64,000 nucleotides of DNA from contig CACYQO010000003.1 in assembly GCA_902776545.1 (NCBI GenBank), forward strand, positions 82,314 through 146,313, read 5' to 3'. Shown piece by piece: positions 1 through 9,362 of this stretch. The translations under genes were made by a program, and so were the position numbers. A model generated the notes under the pieces. That model was not told where the DNA came from, did not search any database, and saw only the letters and a program-made list of their open reading frames with translations. Position 1 is the first letter of the stretch, and the number at the start of each line of letters is the position of its first letter. The stretch comes from an uncultured Prevotellaceae bacterium. GTDB lineage: Bacteria; Bacteroidota; Bacteroidia; Bacteroidales; Bacteroidaceae.

Positions 1-2083
1 GAGTCTTTCCAAGTGGGCTGATATATGAATAGGTTGGAGTGCCAGTACCATTAGTTGTTACAGAGAAATAGACATATAACTCGCTTGGTGCTTCTCCTCC
101 AGTTGGCACCGCCGTAGCATCGCGTACCACTGTAGTTAAAAGTGGATAATATTTATGACTAGCATCAGTACCATTAATCTTTTGACCAACAGTTACAGCA
201 ACAGGCTCGAGTTGATTATACTCATGTTCTTTAGCTTGTTGAATATAAACATACGCATAAGACTTTGTAGCTGTTAAAGTTGCAATGGCAATCTTACCTA
301 CAGTTCCTGAGGTTAAACCTGTAATAGGATTGTCATCAACACCATTAATAATAGAAGTTACGGTATTATCTATTGTACTCGTCATTTTTGTGAGTCCAAG
401 ACCATTACGACCAGTTACATTATCAGCACTAACAGCAGTGGTGCGCATAACAAGAGCATCAAGAACCTTAGCTTCAGTTGCATCAGCATCACTAAGTTCA
501 TAGACAAGTGAATTTGTTGCACTCAGGCCACCTATCAATGTTGCTGGTGAAGCGGCGGTATTCATAACCTGAACATAAATGTCGTGACTATTAGCTGTTG
601 AATACTCATTAGTTGCTTTGGTATGTCCTTGCTGATAGGTTGTAATCGAAGGAGTTGAAACTGTTGTAACAGTTGTCTGCTCAGCAGTTGCATCCGTAGC
701 CTCAGCTACAACAGCATCGAAAGTAATGGGATACAATCCCGCATTATCGGCAGTAGCATCTGTCGTCGTCCAACCATTTGTGGCATCAGAAATTTTAAAG
801 ATATAAGTGTATGCATAGTTAGGACGCCATTTAGTATAGTTAGCAGGCACAGAAGCCTTTGCACCATAAATATTGATAGTCTCACCTGAACCATCAGTAG
901 CAGTAAGAGTGTAATCTACACGGAGTGTAAGTGCTGAACTTGAACTAACTGGGAATACCGTTGTGTAATACTGAGCTGCGGCAGAACCGGCGAATGTTGC
1001 AGTAGGAAGGGTACGGCCAAGATATGAATTACTACCAGACAAAACATTTTCTCCAGCAGAATAGTTAGCAGTAAGTTCACCAAAACCATGGAACGTTACA
1101 CTGGTACTACCAGCAGTAACATCTACTGAAGCTTTGTTATAGTCTGCTTTTTCACTATTACCTGCACCGGTTGCTTCTGGTGAGTTATTAACGCCTACAT
1201 GTGGGAAAGAAACAACTATAGTACCACTTGTTGGAATACTGGATGTACTTATCAGAGTAGCTTCGTCTGTCTTATTTGCAGCTGTTTCTAAATCTGAAGG
1301 CACATCAGCTGCGTCTACTGTATAGAACTTAACACCGGAAACAGCGTATCCCGGTACCGTTTCATAGAGGGCGATACGAATCTTTGAACCGAGGTTCTTA
1401 AACCTCAACTGAACTTCTTTACCATAGTTCGCTTTTAACACTTCTGTAATATCTGTAATATAAACCTCTTTCAGAGATTCTTCATCAGGAATATTGAATT
1501 GGTAAGCAGTTCCACCACCTGCCAGTGATGTACCAAAGTTCATACTTGTTACACCAATTTGACCAGTTGTTGGAGTGCCCACTGTAGATGTTGGATCACC
1601 TACTACTGGTGTCTTTTTACCTGTTGAGAAAGCGAAGAAATCATACTGATCTGTGCTATAGTCCCAATACTTGATGGTCTGAGCACCTGTAATAGAAGAG
1701 AGTTTTGGGTAACCTGCAGGAGCTGTTCCCGGATTAACACCAACATACTCCCAGTTTGCAGTGTTCGATGTCGTAGTACCAGCAGTGTTTGCGCTGTACT
1801 GTACCAAATAGTTGTCAAAAACTTTAGTTGGAGTAGGGCTTGTTGCAGCCTCAGTTCCTTTCGTACCCATTACATAGAAGAAGTTGCCGAGCAGTTTAGC
1901 AGCTTCACCACCATAAATGTCGGCACGGGTAACTCCATTAGAAGCTGATGCGAACACAATAGCGTTGGATTCGCTGGGTGAATTGTCCTGGGGAGCAGAG
2001 GTAACGTCCCCTACGAATGTCTCGTCTGAGCAGCTGGCTAATGCTACGAGAGCCATGGCTGCAAATAAAACTTTTTTCTTCAT
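1..2083 (-). CDS. Fimbrillin-like (Mfa1/FimA-type) lipoprotein, 3' end beyond the window
   Basis: I read this frame open from an ATG at 2083 to the window edge, about 694 codons with no stop. The N-terminus MKKKVLFAAMALVALASC is a lipoprotein signal peptide with lipobox LASC and Cys18 as the lipidation site, so the product should be exported, lipidated and shown on the outer surface as a pilus subunit. It is a paralogue of the next gene: both carry YWDY..QYDF, LGSK(I/V)RIALYETVPGY and STPSITTYQ in the same order. It is the last visible gene of a leftward operon and follows its neighbour after 53 bp. Its codons look more AT-rich than those of the paralogue, which hints at a different history. 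Family assignment rests on the paralogue pair and operon context; which subunit it is (stalk, tip or accessory) is unknown. Confidence 0.85.
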   Translation of the reverse strand, partial: MKKKVLFAAMALVALASCSDETFVGDVTSAPQDNSPSESNAIVFASASNGVTRADIYGGEAAKLLGNFFYVMGTKGTEAATSPTPTKVFDNYLVQYSANTAGTTTSNTANWEYVGVNPGTAPAGYPKLSSITGAQTIKYWDYSTDQYDFFAFSTGKKTPVVGDPTSTVGTPTTGQIGVTSMNFGTSLAGGGTAYQFNIPDEESLKEVYITDITEVLKANYGKEVQLRFKNLGSKIRIALYETVPGYAVSGVKFYTVDAADVPSDLETAANKTDEATLISTSSIPTSGTIVVSFPHVGVNNSPEATGAGNSEKADYNKASVDVTAGSTSVTFHGFGELTANYSAGENVLSGSNSYLGRTLPTATFAGSAAAQYYTTVFPVSSSSALTLRVDYTLTATDGSGETINIYGAKASVPANYTKWRPNYAYTYIFKISDATNGWTTTDATADNAGLYPITFDAVVAEATDATAEQTTVTTVSTPSITTYQQGHTKATNEYSTANSHDIYVQVMNTAASPATLIGGLSATNSLVYELSDADATEAKVLDALVMRTTAVSADNVTGRNGLGLTKMTSTIDNTVTSIINGVDDNPITGLTSGTVGKIAIATLTATKSYAYVYIQQAKEHEYNQLEPVAVTVGQKINGTDASHKYYPLLTTVVRDATAVPTGGEAPSELYVYFSVTTNGTGTPTYSYISPLGKT

Positions 2084-2136
2084 AATTTTAACCTTTAAAC
2101 CATTAAACATATTATTAATTATCTCATTTTTTTTTT

Positions 2137-4623
2137 TTATTGTACTTTAATCACCTTGACATAATAGACACCGTCGTTCTTGAAGTAACGGTCGAAGTAG
2201 GTCTGCCCCTTCAACACCTGATCGGAAGCGGTACAACGTACCAAGGGATCGTTGACTGCCAAGATCCTCAGCTTGTCATAAGCCTGCTCTGGCAGGATGA
2301 CGCAGTAGGTATAGCTGCCGTCGGCATCATTATACAGGTAATAGGCCGTACCGTCCTGAGGCTCAGTATCGGTCTTTAGCGTATAGGTCACGCCATTCAA
2401 GGTGTAAATGTCGGTGGCACCGGCAAAGTTGGCATACGGGATGTTGGCTGCCTTTTTATAACTCCGACCGTTATCGGTGGTGTAATAGTAGTCGGTACCC
2501 GTGACGGCATAGCCGGAGGCGATGGTATATTGATAGACCGGAGCCTCAGCCGTACCCACGTTTTCACGCAGATAGAGGTTGTTGACGGTCTGACCAAGGA
2601 ACACGTTCTCCTTATAGCCGTGATCCTTGTCGTAATAGACATAGCCTTTCTGCAAGTCGCCGGCAGGAGCCCTCTTGTAGTCGTAACGCCAATAGTGCGT
2701 CAGGCCTCTCTGGCCAAGCGGCAGGTTGACGGGCGAGAACTTCCAGTCGCCAGGGGTCTCCGAAGGTTGCGTCTTCGTGTAGACGAAGGCATAGGTGCCT
2801 GCCACAGGGGTGAACTTGGCAGCCTGATTACCTTCCAGGACGATGGGATTGCCATCCGGACCTTTTTCGATGGTGCTGACCGGCGTGATCGAGGTGGTGA
2901 AGAGCTGCAAGCCGTTACGGCCGAGGATAGCCTCATCGCCCGAGGTGAACTCCTCACGCATCTGCATGGCGTCGACCACCTCTGCCTCGGTATAGCGCCT
3001 GATGTTAGGCAGCATGTAGAGCGCCGCGTTGTCGGCGGTGAGCGTCTGAAGCCTGCCGTTGGCGAGGGCTGTCGCTTCGGCACTGGGAGCACCGTCGTTC
3101 ACAGTGACATAGATGTCGCCATCCGCTGCCCTATACTCGTCGTTGTCGACCACCTTCGAGCCATTCTGATAGGTGGTGATGCTCGGGGTGGAGACAAGTG
3201 TGACAGTCTCCTGCGTGGCATCCTCCACATCGTTGACAACCACCGCATCGAACGAGATGGGATAGAGTCCGGCAGGATCGCTGTTGATCGTGATGTCATC
3301 AGGATGTTCCGGGTCATAGAAACCCGTATGGCCGTTGGTCTTGTCGCTTATCTTAAATAAATAGGTATAAGCGTAACCGGGCTTCCACTTGGTGTAGATG
3401 CTGGGCACCTGAGCGGTGGCACCCTTCACGAAGATCTCCTCACCCGTTCCGTCGATGGACTCGAGGGTGTAGTTCACACGGAGGTTGAGGTTCACACCGG
3501 TCTCGTTGGGCAGATACGGGCTGTAGTAGTTGCCCTCGGCCTCACCGGCCATCGAAGCGGTTGCCGACGTACGGCCCAGGAACTCGGTGCCCTTCTTCTC
3601 ACCGTCTTCGGCGATGGTGTAGTTCAGCATGCTGAAGTTCACGATCTTCGAATTACCGGTGGTGCCAGAAAAGCGGACGTGCGCCAGGTTGTTGTCGGTG
3701 TTAGCCGTGTTATTCACATGAGGATAGTAAACGGTATAGGTACCGGCAGTGTAGATCTGGTTGTCCGTTGTCGAGAAGAGCTTAGGTGTCACGTTCTCAC
3801 GGGCATTGGCTGTACGCTGGGCATCGCTGAGCGACGGATCAGTCTCATCCGCCAAGGCGACGGCAGGACCGCTATAGAACTTCACGTCCTTCACCGAGTA
3901 GCCGGGCACGGTCTCGTAGAGGGCGATACGCACCTTTGAGCCGAGGCTGCGGAACTTGATGGTGACGGGCACGCCGTAGCTTGCCTTCTTCACCGTCACG
4001 AGGTCGGCGATGTAGCAGGTCGTCAGGTCGTTGGCCGCACCCTTGAAGGTGTAGGCAACACCATCTTCGCCCGTAGCCGTCTCGGGAGTGATGGCCGAGA
4101 CATACACCTGTCCTGCGGGGATGGGATCGGGAGCCGGATCGACATAGATGGGCTCTACATCCTTGCCTGCAGACCAGGCGATGAAGTCGTACTGCGCCTT
4201 GGTGTAATCCCAGTACTTGACGGACTGGCGCGTGACACCGTTGTCGATGGCGTGCTTGATACGCTGCTCACCCACATACTCCCAGTTAGACGTGTTCGAC
4301 TCGGTGGTGTTGGCCGTACCGGGATGGTAGATGACACTGTAGTTGTCGAAGACGATTCCGCCCATGTTGTCCGTCGTCTCACCCTTGTAGCCGCTGACGA
4401 TAAACTGGCTGCCCAACAAGTTGGCAGCGTCAGCGCCAGTATATTCTGCTCGGGTGGTCTCGCTGGAGTTGGAGCTGAAAAGGATAGGAACTTCCTGAGT
4501 CTCAGGCTCCGGAGCCGGAGGAGTGACCACAGGCGGTGCATCAGCGAAGTTGTCGCTACAGGCAGCAAGGGTCACTATGACGCTTGCTGCAAGAAATAGG
4601 TCTTTGTACTTCATATGCATCAT
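2137..4623 (-). CDS. Fimbrillin-like surface lipoprotein, 828 aa
   Basis: This is a large Mfa1/FimA-type fimbrillin. Three candidate ATGs lie close together at 4623, 4620 and 4614; the one at 4614 gives the neatest lipoprotein signal (lysine, hydrophobic run, lipobox LAAC), with the lipidated Cys at residue 22 of the longest form. The fimbrillin-like region covers roughly residues 40-450 and includes SLGSKVRIALYETVPGY. The C-terminal half adds a Tyr- and Thr-rich extension that makes it longer than the usual 300-500 aa fimbrillins. It starts 17 bp after the DUF5119 gene and is co-transcribed with it. Known family members are lipidated, processed and polymerised by strand exchange; that this one polymerises is inferred. 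Confidence 0.88.
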   Translation of the reverse strand: MMHMKYKDLFLAASVIVTLAACSDNFADAPPVVTPPAPEPETQEVPILFSSNSSETTRAEYTGADAANLLGSQFIVSGYKGETTDNMGGIVFDNYSVIYHPGTANTTESNTSNWEYVGEQRIKHAIDNGVTRQSVKYWDYTKAQYDFIAWSAGKDVEPIYVDPAPDPIPAGQVYVSAITPETATGEDGVAYTFKGAANDLTTCYIADLVTVKKASYGVPVTIKFRSLGSKVRIALYETVPGYSVKDVKFYSGPAVALADETDPSLSDAQRTANARENVTPKLFSTTDNQIYTAGTYTVYYPHVNNTANTDNNLAHVRFSGTTGNSKIVNFSMLNYTIAEDGEKKGTEFLGRTSATASMAGEAEGNYYSPYLPNETGVNLNLRVNYTLESIDGTGEEIFVKGATAQVPSIYTKWKPGYAYTYLFKISDKTNGHTGFYDPEHPDDITINSDPAGLYPISFDAVVVNDVEDATQETVTLVSTPSITTYQNGSKVVDNDEYRAADGDIYVTVNDGAPSAEATALANGRLQTLTADNAALYMLPNIRRYTEAEVVDAMQMREEFTSGDEAILGRNGLQLFTTSITPVSTIEKGPDGNPIVLEGNQAAKFTPVAGTYAFVYTKTQPSETPGDWKFSPVNLPLGQRGLTHYWRYDYKRAPAGDLQKGYVYYDKDHGYKENVFLGQTVNNLYLRENVGTAEAPVYQYTIASGYAVTGTDYYYTTDNGRSYKKAANIPYANFAGATDIYTLNGVTYTLKTDTEPQDGTAYYLYNDADGSYTYCVILPEQAYDKLRILAVNDPLVRCTASDQVLKGQTYFDRYFKNDGVYYVKVIKVQ

Positions 4624-4640
4624 TTGTTAAAGTTATTAAA

Positions 4641-5822
4641 TTACATTTCAAATTCGTGGGTTTCTTCTTCGAAGTCCTTCACGACGGCATCGAAGGCAGA
4701 GCCTCCTTTACGAGTAGGGATACGCACGGTATCCATGTCCAGCTCGACGGTGATGACGCCGCCTCTCCAGCGACGGCGCACCTTTTCTGTCACGTCGAAC
4801 ACAAATGTGGAGTCCATACCGTTGTTGAACAGCATGGTCACGTCCAGATAATGGGGAACCTTATCAAGCACTTCGTCACGCTTCTTGATGCGGTTCATAT
4901 TCTGACCGACGATACCAAAGGTGAGCATCCTTCCACCGATGATGTCAACCAGTTCCTCACCCTTCATGCAGTTGGGTTTGAAGCGGTTGTTGAAGTAGAC
5001 CGTAATGACATCAGGCCCGGCAATGCCGTTGTTGACCACTGTGGTGCGGCCGAAGCCAGAGAGGTTGCCCTGGCCGTCGGTACCTGTGATACGGTTGCGG
5101 TTGTTGTGGATGATCACCTGCGTCAGATAAATATAGGTGATGGGTTCCAGGACCATATTGAGTTTCTTGACATACACATTGCGAACGGGGTCGTATTCGA
5201 ATCCCCTGAGGTCGCGGTTGATCTCAATGGCCTGCTCGTAGGCAGAGAACAGCTCCTCGGGCTGATAGAAGGAGTGCGTAAACTCCGGCGCATTGTAACG
5301 GGTGTGGAACATCGACTGGTTGGTATAGGCCGTCACGGAGTCCAGAGAGCTCTGCTCGTCGAAGTTCAGGCTCTGCACACCGTCGGGCGTGTAGATGTCG
5401 TTCCAGGTGAGGATGTCCCAGAAGCCCCAGTTGTAAGTGGCCCTGAAGTGATTCCCTGTAACGGTGTGAGCCAGCACGCTGGTATGGTTAGCGTAGGGTT
5501 CGGAACCAGTGAAGTAGCGGCGCAGCTGCAGCGTGGACGGCTCGGTATAGCCAATCTGACCGAAGATGCGTATGTCCTCGTCGTCCCAGCCGTAGTACCA
5601 CTCGTCCTTCCAAGTGACATCCACATCATATTCGGTCTCAAAGTCGTAGTCCCAGTAGGTCTCCAGGTCAAGGTCCACGACGGGCAACTCTGTATCAATA
5701 TCGCCGCCGTCGAAGAGATGTAGCTCCGGCTCGGGGATGCAGCATACCAACAGCGCGACGACCGCAAGGACAATCGCCGTGCGGGTCACCGTCTGTATGT
5801 CAAAAATGCTGCGTCTTCTCAT
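4641..5822 (-). CDS. DUF5119-type lipoprotein of the fimbrillin operon
   Basis: The 393 aa product begins with a basic stretch and one hydrophobic segment ending in LLVCC, where Cys27 or Cys28 could be lipidated. An Asp/Glu/Tyr/Trp-rich region follows (about residues 40-85), then a mostly beta-predicted body. The sequence resembles the DUF5119 proteins that accompany fimbrillin genes in Bacteroidales, so an assembly, anchor or minor-subunit role is plausible but unproven. Its ATG overlaps the stop of the upstream DUF3575 gene (ATGA at 5819-5822), which indicates translational coupling. I see no catalytic motif. Confidence 0.75.
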   Translation of the reverse strand: MRRRSIFDIQTVTRTAIVLAVVALLVCCIPEPELHLFDGGDIDTELPVVDLDLETYWDYDFETEYDVDVTWKDEWYYGWDDEDIRIFGQIGYTEPSTLQLRRYFTGSEPYANHTSVLAHTVTGNHFRATYNWGFWDILTWNDIYTPDGVQSLNFDEQSSLDSVTAYTNQSMFHTRYNAPEFTHSFYQPEELFSAYEQAIEINRDLRGFEYDPVRNVYVKKLNMVLEPITYIYLTQVIIHNNRNRITGTDGQGNLSGFGRTTVVNNGIAGPDVITVYFNNRFKPNCMKGEELVDIIGGRMLTFGIVGQNMNRIKKRDEVLDKVPHYLDVTMLFNNGMDSTFVFDVTEKVRRRWRGGVITVELDMDTVRIPTRKGGSAFDAVVKDFEEETHEFEM

Positions 5823-7312
5823 CGCTTCTCACTGTTTTTAAAACTCACTCCTTTTTTGTTGATCCTGCGGTAGAGCAGGTCGTAGGTCAGGGTCACGCCG
5901 ACACGGGTGGGTCCCAGCCAAGTATAGCGGTACTGCCTCTTCTTGAACAGAGAGGGAGATTGCGTCCATTTGTAATAGTAGAGACCGTCGCGATAGTTCG
6001 GGTCCACGGGGTTCTCGTACTGATAGGGATCGTACTTGCAACGGAAGAAACCGACCTGCAGGCCGAACTCCAGTCGCCAGTGTCCCTTGCGTGAGAGTCC
6101 CATGACATAACCGGCACCGACACCGGCACCAAAGCCCTCACCTACCCAGCCACGGTCTGCATCGAAGCAGATGCCGAAGAGTCCCATGTGGGCATAGCCC
6201 TGCAGATACAAGCCACGGAAGGCGGGACCCTCTCCCGGCGGGTTAGAGGCCAGGTCGCCTCTGCGCTTGTAATAGCGGGCCTCCACCTGATAGTTCCTGA
6301 TCTGGAAATACTTATGGGCTTCATAGTTCTGCCACCACGGGAAGTCGAAGGAGGCGCCGAAGGTGAAGTGGCCCTTCTTGGGGTAATACTCGACGGCCAC
6401 GTTGGGGATGGGGCACCACTTGTCATAACCCGGCATGTAGACGCCATAGAACAGCAGGTTGGTCTTCAGCGAGAGGAACTCCCGGCGGGGCATCCACTCC
6501 GGCTCGGCTACGACCACCGGCACCTCGACAGGCGTAATAACCGTGTCGATGGGAAGAGGTTCCGGCTCGGGGATGACCGGCTCGACGACCGGTTCCAGGA
6601 CAGGTTCCTCTACAGGCTCTTCCGGCACATAGCGGCGGAAGACCAGCACGATACGGGCAGCACGCAAGTCGGGGAAATACTCCTTGAGCAGGCGGCGCCA
6701 GAGCTGACCCTTGCGAGCCGTCTGCAACTGCTGCTTGGCCTGAGCCATCTGACCCTCGGCCTGACAACGCTCCACCAAAGACTTCACGAAGTCGTAGTCG
6801 GGGTCGTTGGCACGCTTCATCAGCAGACAGAGGGTGGAATAGTCCTCGATATCGACGTCGAACACGAACTTATCGCCTCTGACGGGGAAGGACAGACGGG
6901 ACTTCACATAGTCGTAAAGGGCTTCGGCACGCTTCGTGCCCAGCTTCTCGTTCACCTGGGTAGGTCCCTCAGGAGAGGCAGCACCACGAATGATCATCTG
7001 CACCAGTTGCAGGCTGTCGCGGTTGATGTCGGGCAGCACCACCTGATCCAGTTCACGGAGGAACGGATCCGACGGGTTCAGACGGTACTGGCTGACGGGG
7101 AACACCACCTTACCGGCGATATCGAAGAAGTTCTCATCGCTCATGTTGAGCTTTTCGCCGACCTCCACGAAACGGACATAGGGGTAGGCAGAATAAGCCG
7201 AATCCATGTGCTCCACCGACATCAACTGCCGGGCCTGCACAGGATGAACCATCATCATCAGTAACATTACTGATGCCATGATCATCTGGGATTTGACTAT
7301 ACTCTTTCTCAT
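5819..7312 (-). CDS. OmpA-like/DUF3575 outer-membrane protein of the fimbrial operon
   Basis: The 497 aa product has a Sec signal peptide ending near MMVHPVQA (residue 27). Residues about 45-230 resemble an OmpA-C or DUF3868-type periplasmic region, with VVFPVSQYRLNPSDP, IIRGAASPEGP and AEALYDYVKSRL; the 'ASPEG' stretch is typical. A Pro/Glu/Val linker (about 230-275) leads to a C-terminal DUF3575 beta-barrel starting LKTNLLFYGVYMPG. This pairing is typical of the protein that opens Mfa/Fim-like operons and is thought to anchor or organise the fimbria in the outer membrane. It is the first gene of the leftward operon, and a -7 box lies 22 bp upstream. Confidence 0.8.
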   Translation of the reverse strand: MRKSIVKSQMIMASVMLLMMMVHPVQARQLMSVEHMDSAYSAYPYVRFVEVGEKLNMSDENFFDIAGKVVFPVSQYRLNPSDPFLRELDQVVLPDINRDSLQLVQMIIRGAASPEGPTQVNEKLGTKRAEALYDYVKSRLSFPVRGDKFVFDVDIEDYSTLCLLMKRANDPDYDFVKSLVERCQAEGQMAQAKQQLQTARKGQLWRRLLKEYFPDLRAARIVLVFRRYVPEEPVEEPVLEPVVEPVIPEPEPLPIDTVITPVEVPVVVAEPEWMPRREFLSLKTNLLFYGVYMPGYDKWCPIPNVAVEYYPKKGHFTFGASFDFPWWQNYEAHKYFQIRNYQVEARYYKRRGDLASNPPGEGPAFRGLYLQGYAHMGLFGICFDADRGWVGEGFGAGVGAGYVMGLSRKGHWRLEFGLQVGFFRCKYDPYQYENPVDPNYRDGLYYYKWTQSPSLFKKRQYRYTWLGPTRVGVTLTYDLLYRRINKKGVSFKNSEKR

Positions 7313-7333
7313 GTCCGATAGATACTATTTATG

Positions 7334-7341
7334 CAAAGATA
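7334..7341 (-). promoter_or_regulatory. -7 box of the fimbrial operon promoter
   Basis: TATCTTTG on the minus strand matches the Bacteroidetes -7 consensus TAnnTTTG and lies 22 bp before the ATG of the DUF3575 gene. I do not see a convincing TTTG at the -33 position. Confidence 0.6.
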
Positions 7342-7530
7342 CAACTTATTTTTGAATCGAATATGTTATTTCACGACCAAAGCGCAATATTTAACATATT
7401 TTAGCCATTTATTCCACTTTATAATAGGAAAATCGTCATTTTTGTTATCTCAAACTCCCCATACATCCCCTTCCGAATTAACAGAAATTAAATGTATAAT
7501 ATACACCCAATAGACATGTTCTTAAATGCA

Positions 7531-7562
7531 TCAGCCCGAACAGAAGCATCTGCCCGGGCTGA
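7531..7562 (-). terminator. Hairpin after dnaA
   Basis: TCAGCCCG (7531-7538) pairs perfectly with CGGGCTGA (7555-7562), and an inner GCAGATGC/GCTTCTG pairing extends the stem. It sits 33 bp after the dnaA stop. There is no strong U-run, so the efficiency is uncertain. The remaining 7342-7530 is AT-rich and holds nothing else I can name. Confidence 0.5.
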
Positions 7563-7594
7563 ATTCAAACCAAATATTTTTACAATGATAATTC

Positions 7595-8998
7595 CTATTT
7601 CTTCAGTTTGAAGGAGTTCTCGATGCTGGATAGCTCCGCCTGGAAAGCCAAATCCACCTTCAGGCGCTGCTCGATGGCGTTGCAGCTGTGGATGACCGTC
7701 GAGTGGTCGCGGTTGCCGATGAGCTGTCCGATACGGCCGGCAGGCATCTTCGTGTATTTCTGGGCCAGATACATCGACACCTGACGCACCTGCACGTAAT
7801 CGCGCTTGCGGCTCTTGCTGAACACCTGACGCTGCTCTACCTTGTAGTGACGGCACACCTTTTCGAGAATCTCGTCGATGGTGAGCGGATGGTTATCCAC
7901 CTTGACGGCCCGCTTAATGATGCGCTCGGCCAGACGCATGTCCACATTCGTGTTATAGACGATGGAATAGGCCATCAGCGAGTTGACCACACCCTCCAGG
8001 TCACGCACGCTGCCATTGGCGGTCTCGGCGATGTACTGGATGACGTCGGCAGGGATCTTCAGGCCGTCGCGACGGCACTTGGCAACGAGAATATCTTTAC
8101 AAAGTTGCACGTTCGGTTTCTCCAGTTCTGCAATCAGTCCACAGGCGAAACGGGTGAGCAGACGGTCCTTCATTCCCTGAAGGTCCACAGGGGGTCTGTC
8201 GGATGCCAGAATGATCTGGCGCCCCATGCGGAACAGATGGTTGAAGATATGGAAGAACGTGTCGAGTGTCTTGGGGGAGTTCATCCACTCCTGGATGTCA
8301 TCGACAATCAGCACGTCGATGCTCTGGTAGAAGTTGATGAAGTCGTTGGTGGTGTTATGACGCACCGAGTCGGTGAACTGCACCTGGAACAGACGGGCAG
8401 AGACATAGAGCACCCGCTTCTGGGGATAGGTCTCCTTGCAGCGCACGCCGATGGCGTTGATCAGATGCGTCTTGCCACAGCCCGAGGGACCATAGATGAA
8501 GAAGGGGTTGAACGTGCTCTTGCCCGGGTGCTCGGCGATGGATAGGCCGACGGTACGCGGCAGCTTGTTGGAATCGCCCTCGATGAAGTTCTGGAAGGTT
8601 TTCTTCGCGTCAAGCTGTGGATTCAGCTGCTGGGGCGTGGCGGCATCGAGTGTCGTGGGTGCCTTGTTGGTGCCCTGAGGCTGCTCGATATCCGTAGGAC
8701 CCTCGCTCTCCACGTCGGTCGTCACATTGTGGTGCGCCTTGACCGTGACGATACGGTAGCTCAGCTTCACGCTGGTTCCGAACACCCGTGCGAGTACCTT
8801 ACTTAACAGTCCCACGTAGTACTGCTCCAAGTACTCGTACACGTACGGACTTGGAACCTGCACCAAGAGCTTCTGCTCCGTCTCAGAGTAGGACTCGAAG
8901 ACGATTGGCGCGAACCACGTTTTAAACTGCTGCTCAGAGACGTTGGCCTCAATCAGACGAAGGCATTCATCCCAAAGCGCCTTGTGACTGTTATTCAT
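7595..8998 (-). CDS. dnaA: Chromosomal replication initiator DnaA
   Basis: The 467 aa product has the four-domain DnaA layout: an N-terminal interaction domain (1-90), a low-complexity linker (100-135), an AAA+ ATPase domain with Walker A GPSGCGKT (about 170) and Walker B LIVDDIQ, and a C-terminal DNA-binding domain with the signature GNRDHSTVIHSCNAIEQR. It binds DnaA boxes at oriC and opens the origin when ATP-bound. The length is normal and the start ATG is unambiguous. It is monocistronic, with its own promoter and a hairpin downstream. dnaN is not adjacent. Confidence 0.98.
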   Translation of the reverse strand: MNNSHKALWDECLRLIEANVSEQQFKTWFAPIVFESYSETEQKLLVQVPSPYVYEYLEQYYVGLLSKVLARVFGTSVKLSYRIVTVKAHHNVTTDVESEGPTDIEQPQGTNKAPTTLDAATPQQLNPQLDAKKTFQNFIEGDSNKLPRTVGLSIAEHPGKSTFNPFFIYGPSGCGKTHLINAIGVRCKETYPQKRVLYVSARLFQVQFTDSVRHNTTNDFINFYQSIDVLIVDDIQEWMNSPKTLDTFFHIFNHLFRMGRQIILASDRPPVDLQGMKDRLLTRFACGLIAELEKPNVQLCKDILVAKCRRDGLKIPADVIQYIAETANGSVRDLEGVVNSLMAYSIVYNTNVDMRLAERIIKRAVKVDNHPLTIDEILEKVCRHYKVEQRQVFSKSRKRDYVQVRQVSMYLAQKYTKMPAGRIGQLIGNRDHSTVIHSCNAIEQRLKVDLAFQAELSSIENSFKLKK

Positions 8999-9362
8999 TA
9001 GGCGATCACTTATTTTTTTAAATTCAATACATTACAAGACTTAGGCTTGTGCTCATAATTGCGATGCAAAGTTCGCACTTTTTTTTGAATTATGCAAATT
9101 TCCAAAAGGAGTCATCGTGTGTACAAAAATGCGTAACTGCTTAGAAATTGAGGGGTTAGAGTGTTTCACACTTTTTCTATTCAAAACAGGGTATTGCAAA
9201 TTTTAAACCTGCTGATTATCAATACTTTAATTTATCTTTCCGATTCTGATGCACACTTGATTTCCAACGGTGCCGATCAGCCTGAAGCCTTTGAAAATAA
9301 AGGAGTTTCGGCCATCCCGACCCAAATCAAGGCGAGACGTCTGCTATTTAGACGAATTCTAA
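8999..9362. other. 364-bp intergenic region between dnaA and the MCE gene
   Basis: It holds the dnaA promoter at its left end and an imperfect palindrome GTGTTTCACAC near 9161. I looked for DnaA boxes (TTWTNCACA) and found no clear cluster, so I do not call an origin. A weak CGTCT/AGACG hairpin at 9338-9354 lies just after the MCE gene. The small rightward frame at 9161-9421 lacks coding features. Confidence 0.5.
9067..9098 (-). promoter_or_regulatory. dnaA promoter (-33 and -7)
   Basis: On the minus strand TTTG (9095-9098) is followed after 20 bp by GAACTTTG (9067-9074). The spacing is that of a Bacteroidetes sigma-ABfr promoter; the -7 box has G instead of the first T. It lies about 70 bp before the dnaA ATG. 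Confidence 0.55.

Noticed and set aside
2530-3360. Rightward 276-codon frame
   Set aside because: Antisense of the 828 aa fimbrillin gene without any supporting feature.
4584-5723. Rightward 379-codon frame
   Set aside because: It is the antisense of the DUF5119 gene, with no signal, motif or promoter; such frames arise from GC-rich codon use.
6188-7264. Rightward 358-codon frame
   Set aside because: Antisense of the DUF3575 gene; the His/Leu/Val-rich translation is typical of a shadow frame.
8999-9362. Replication origin next to dnaA
   Set aside because: No cluster of DnaA boxes or repeated AT-rich unwinding motif was found; adjacency to dnaA is not enough.
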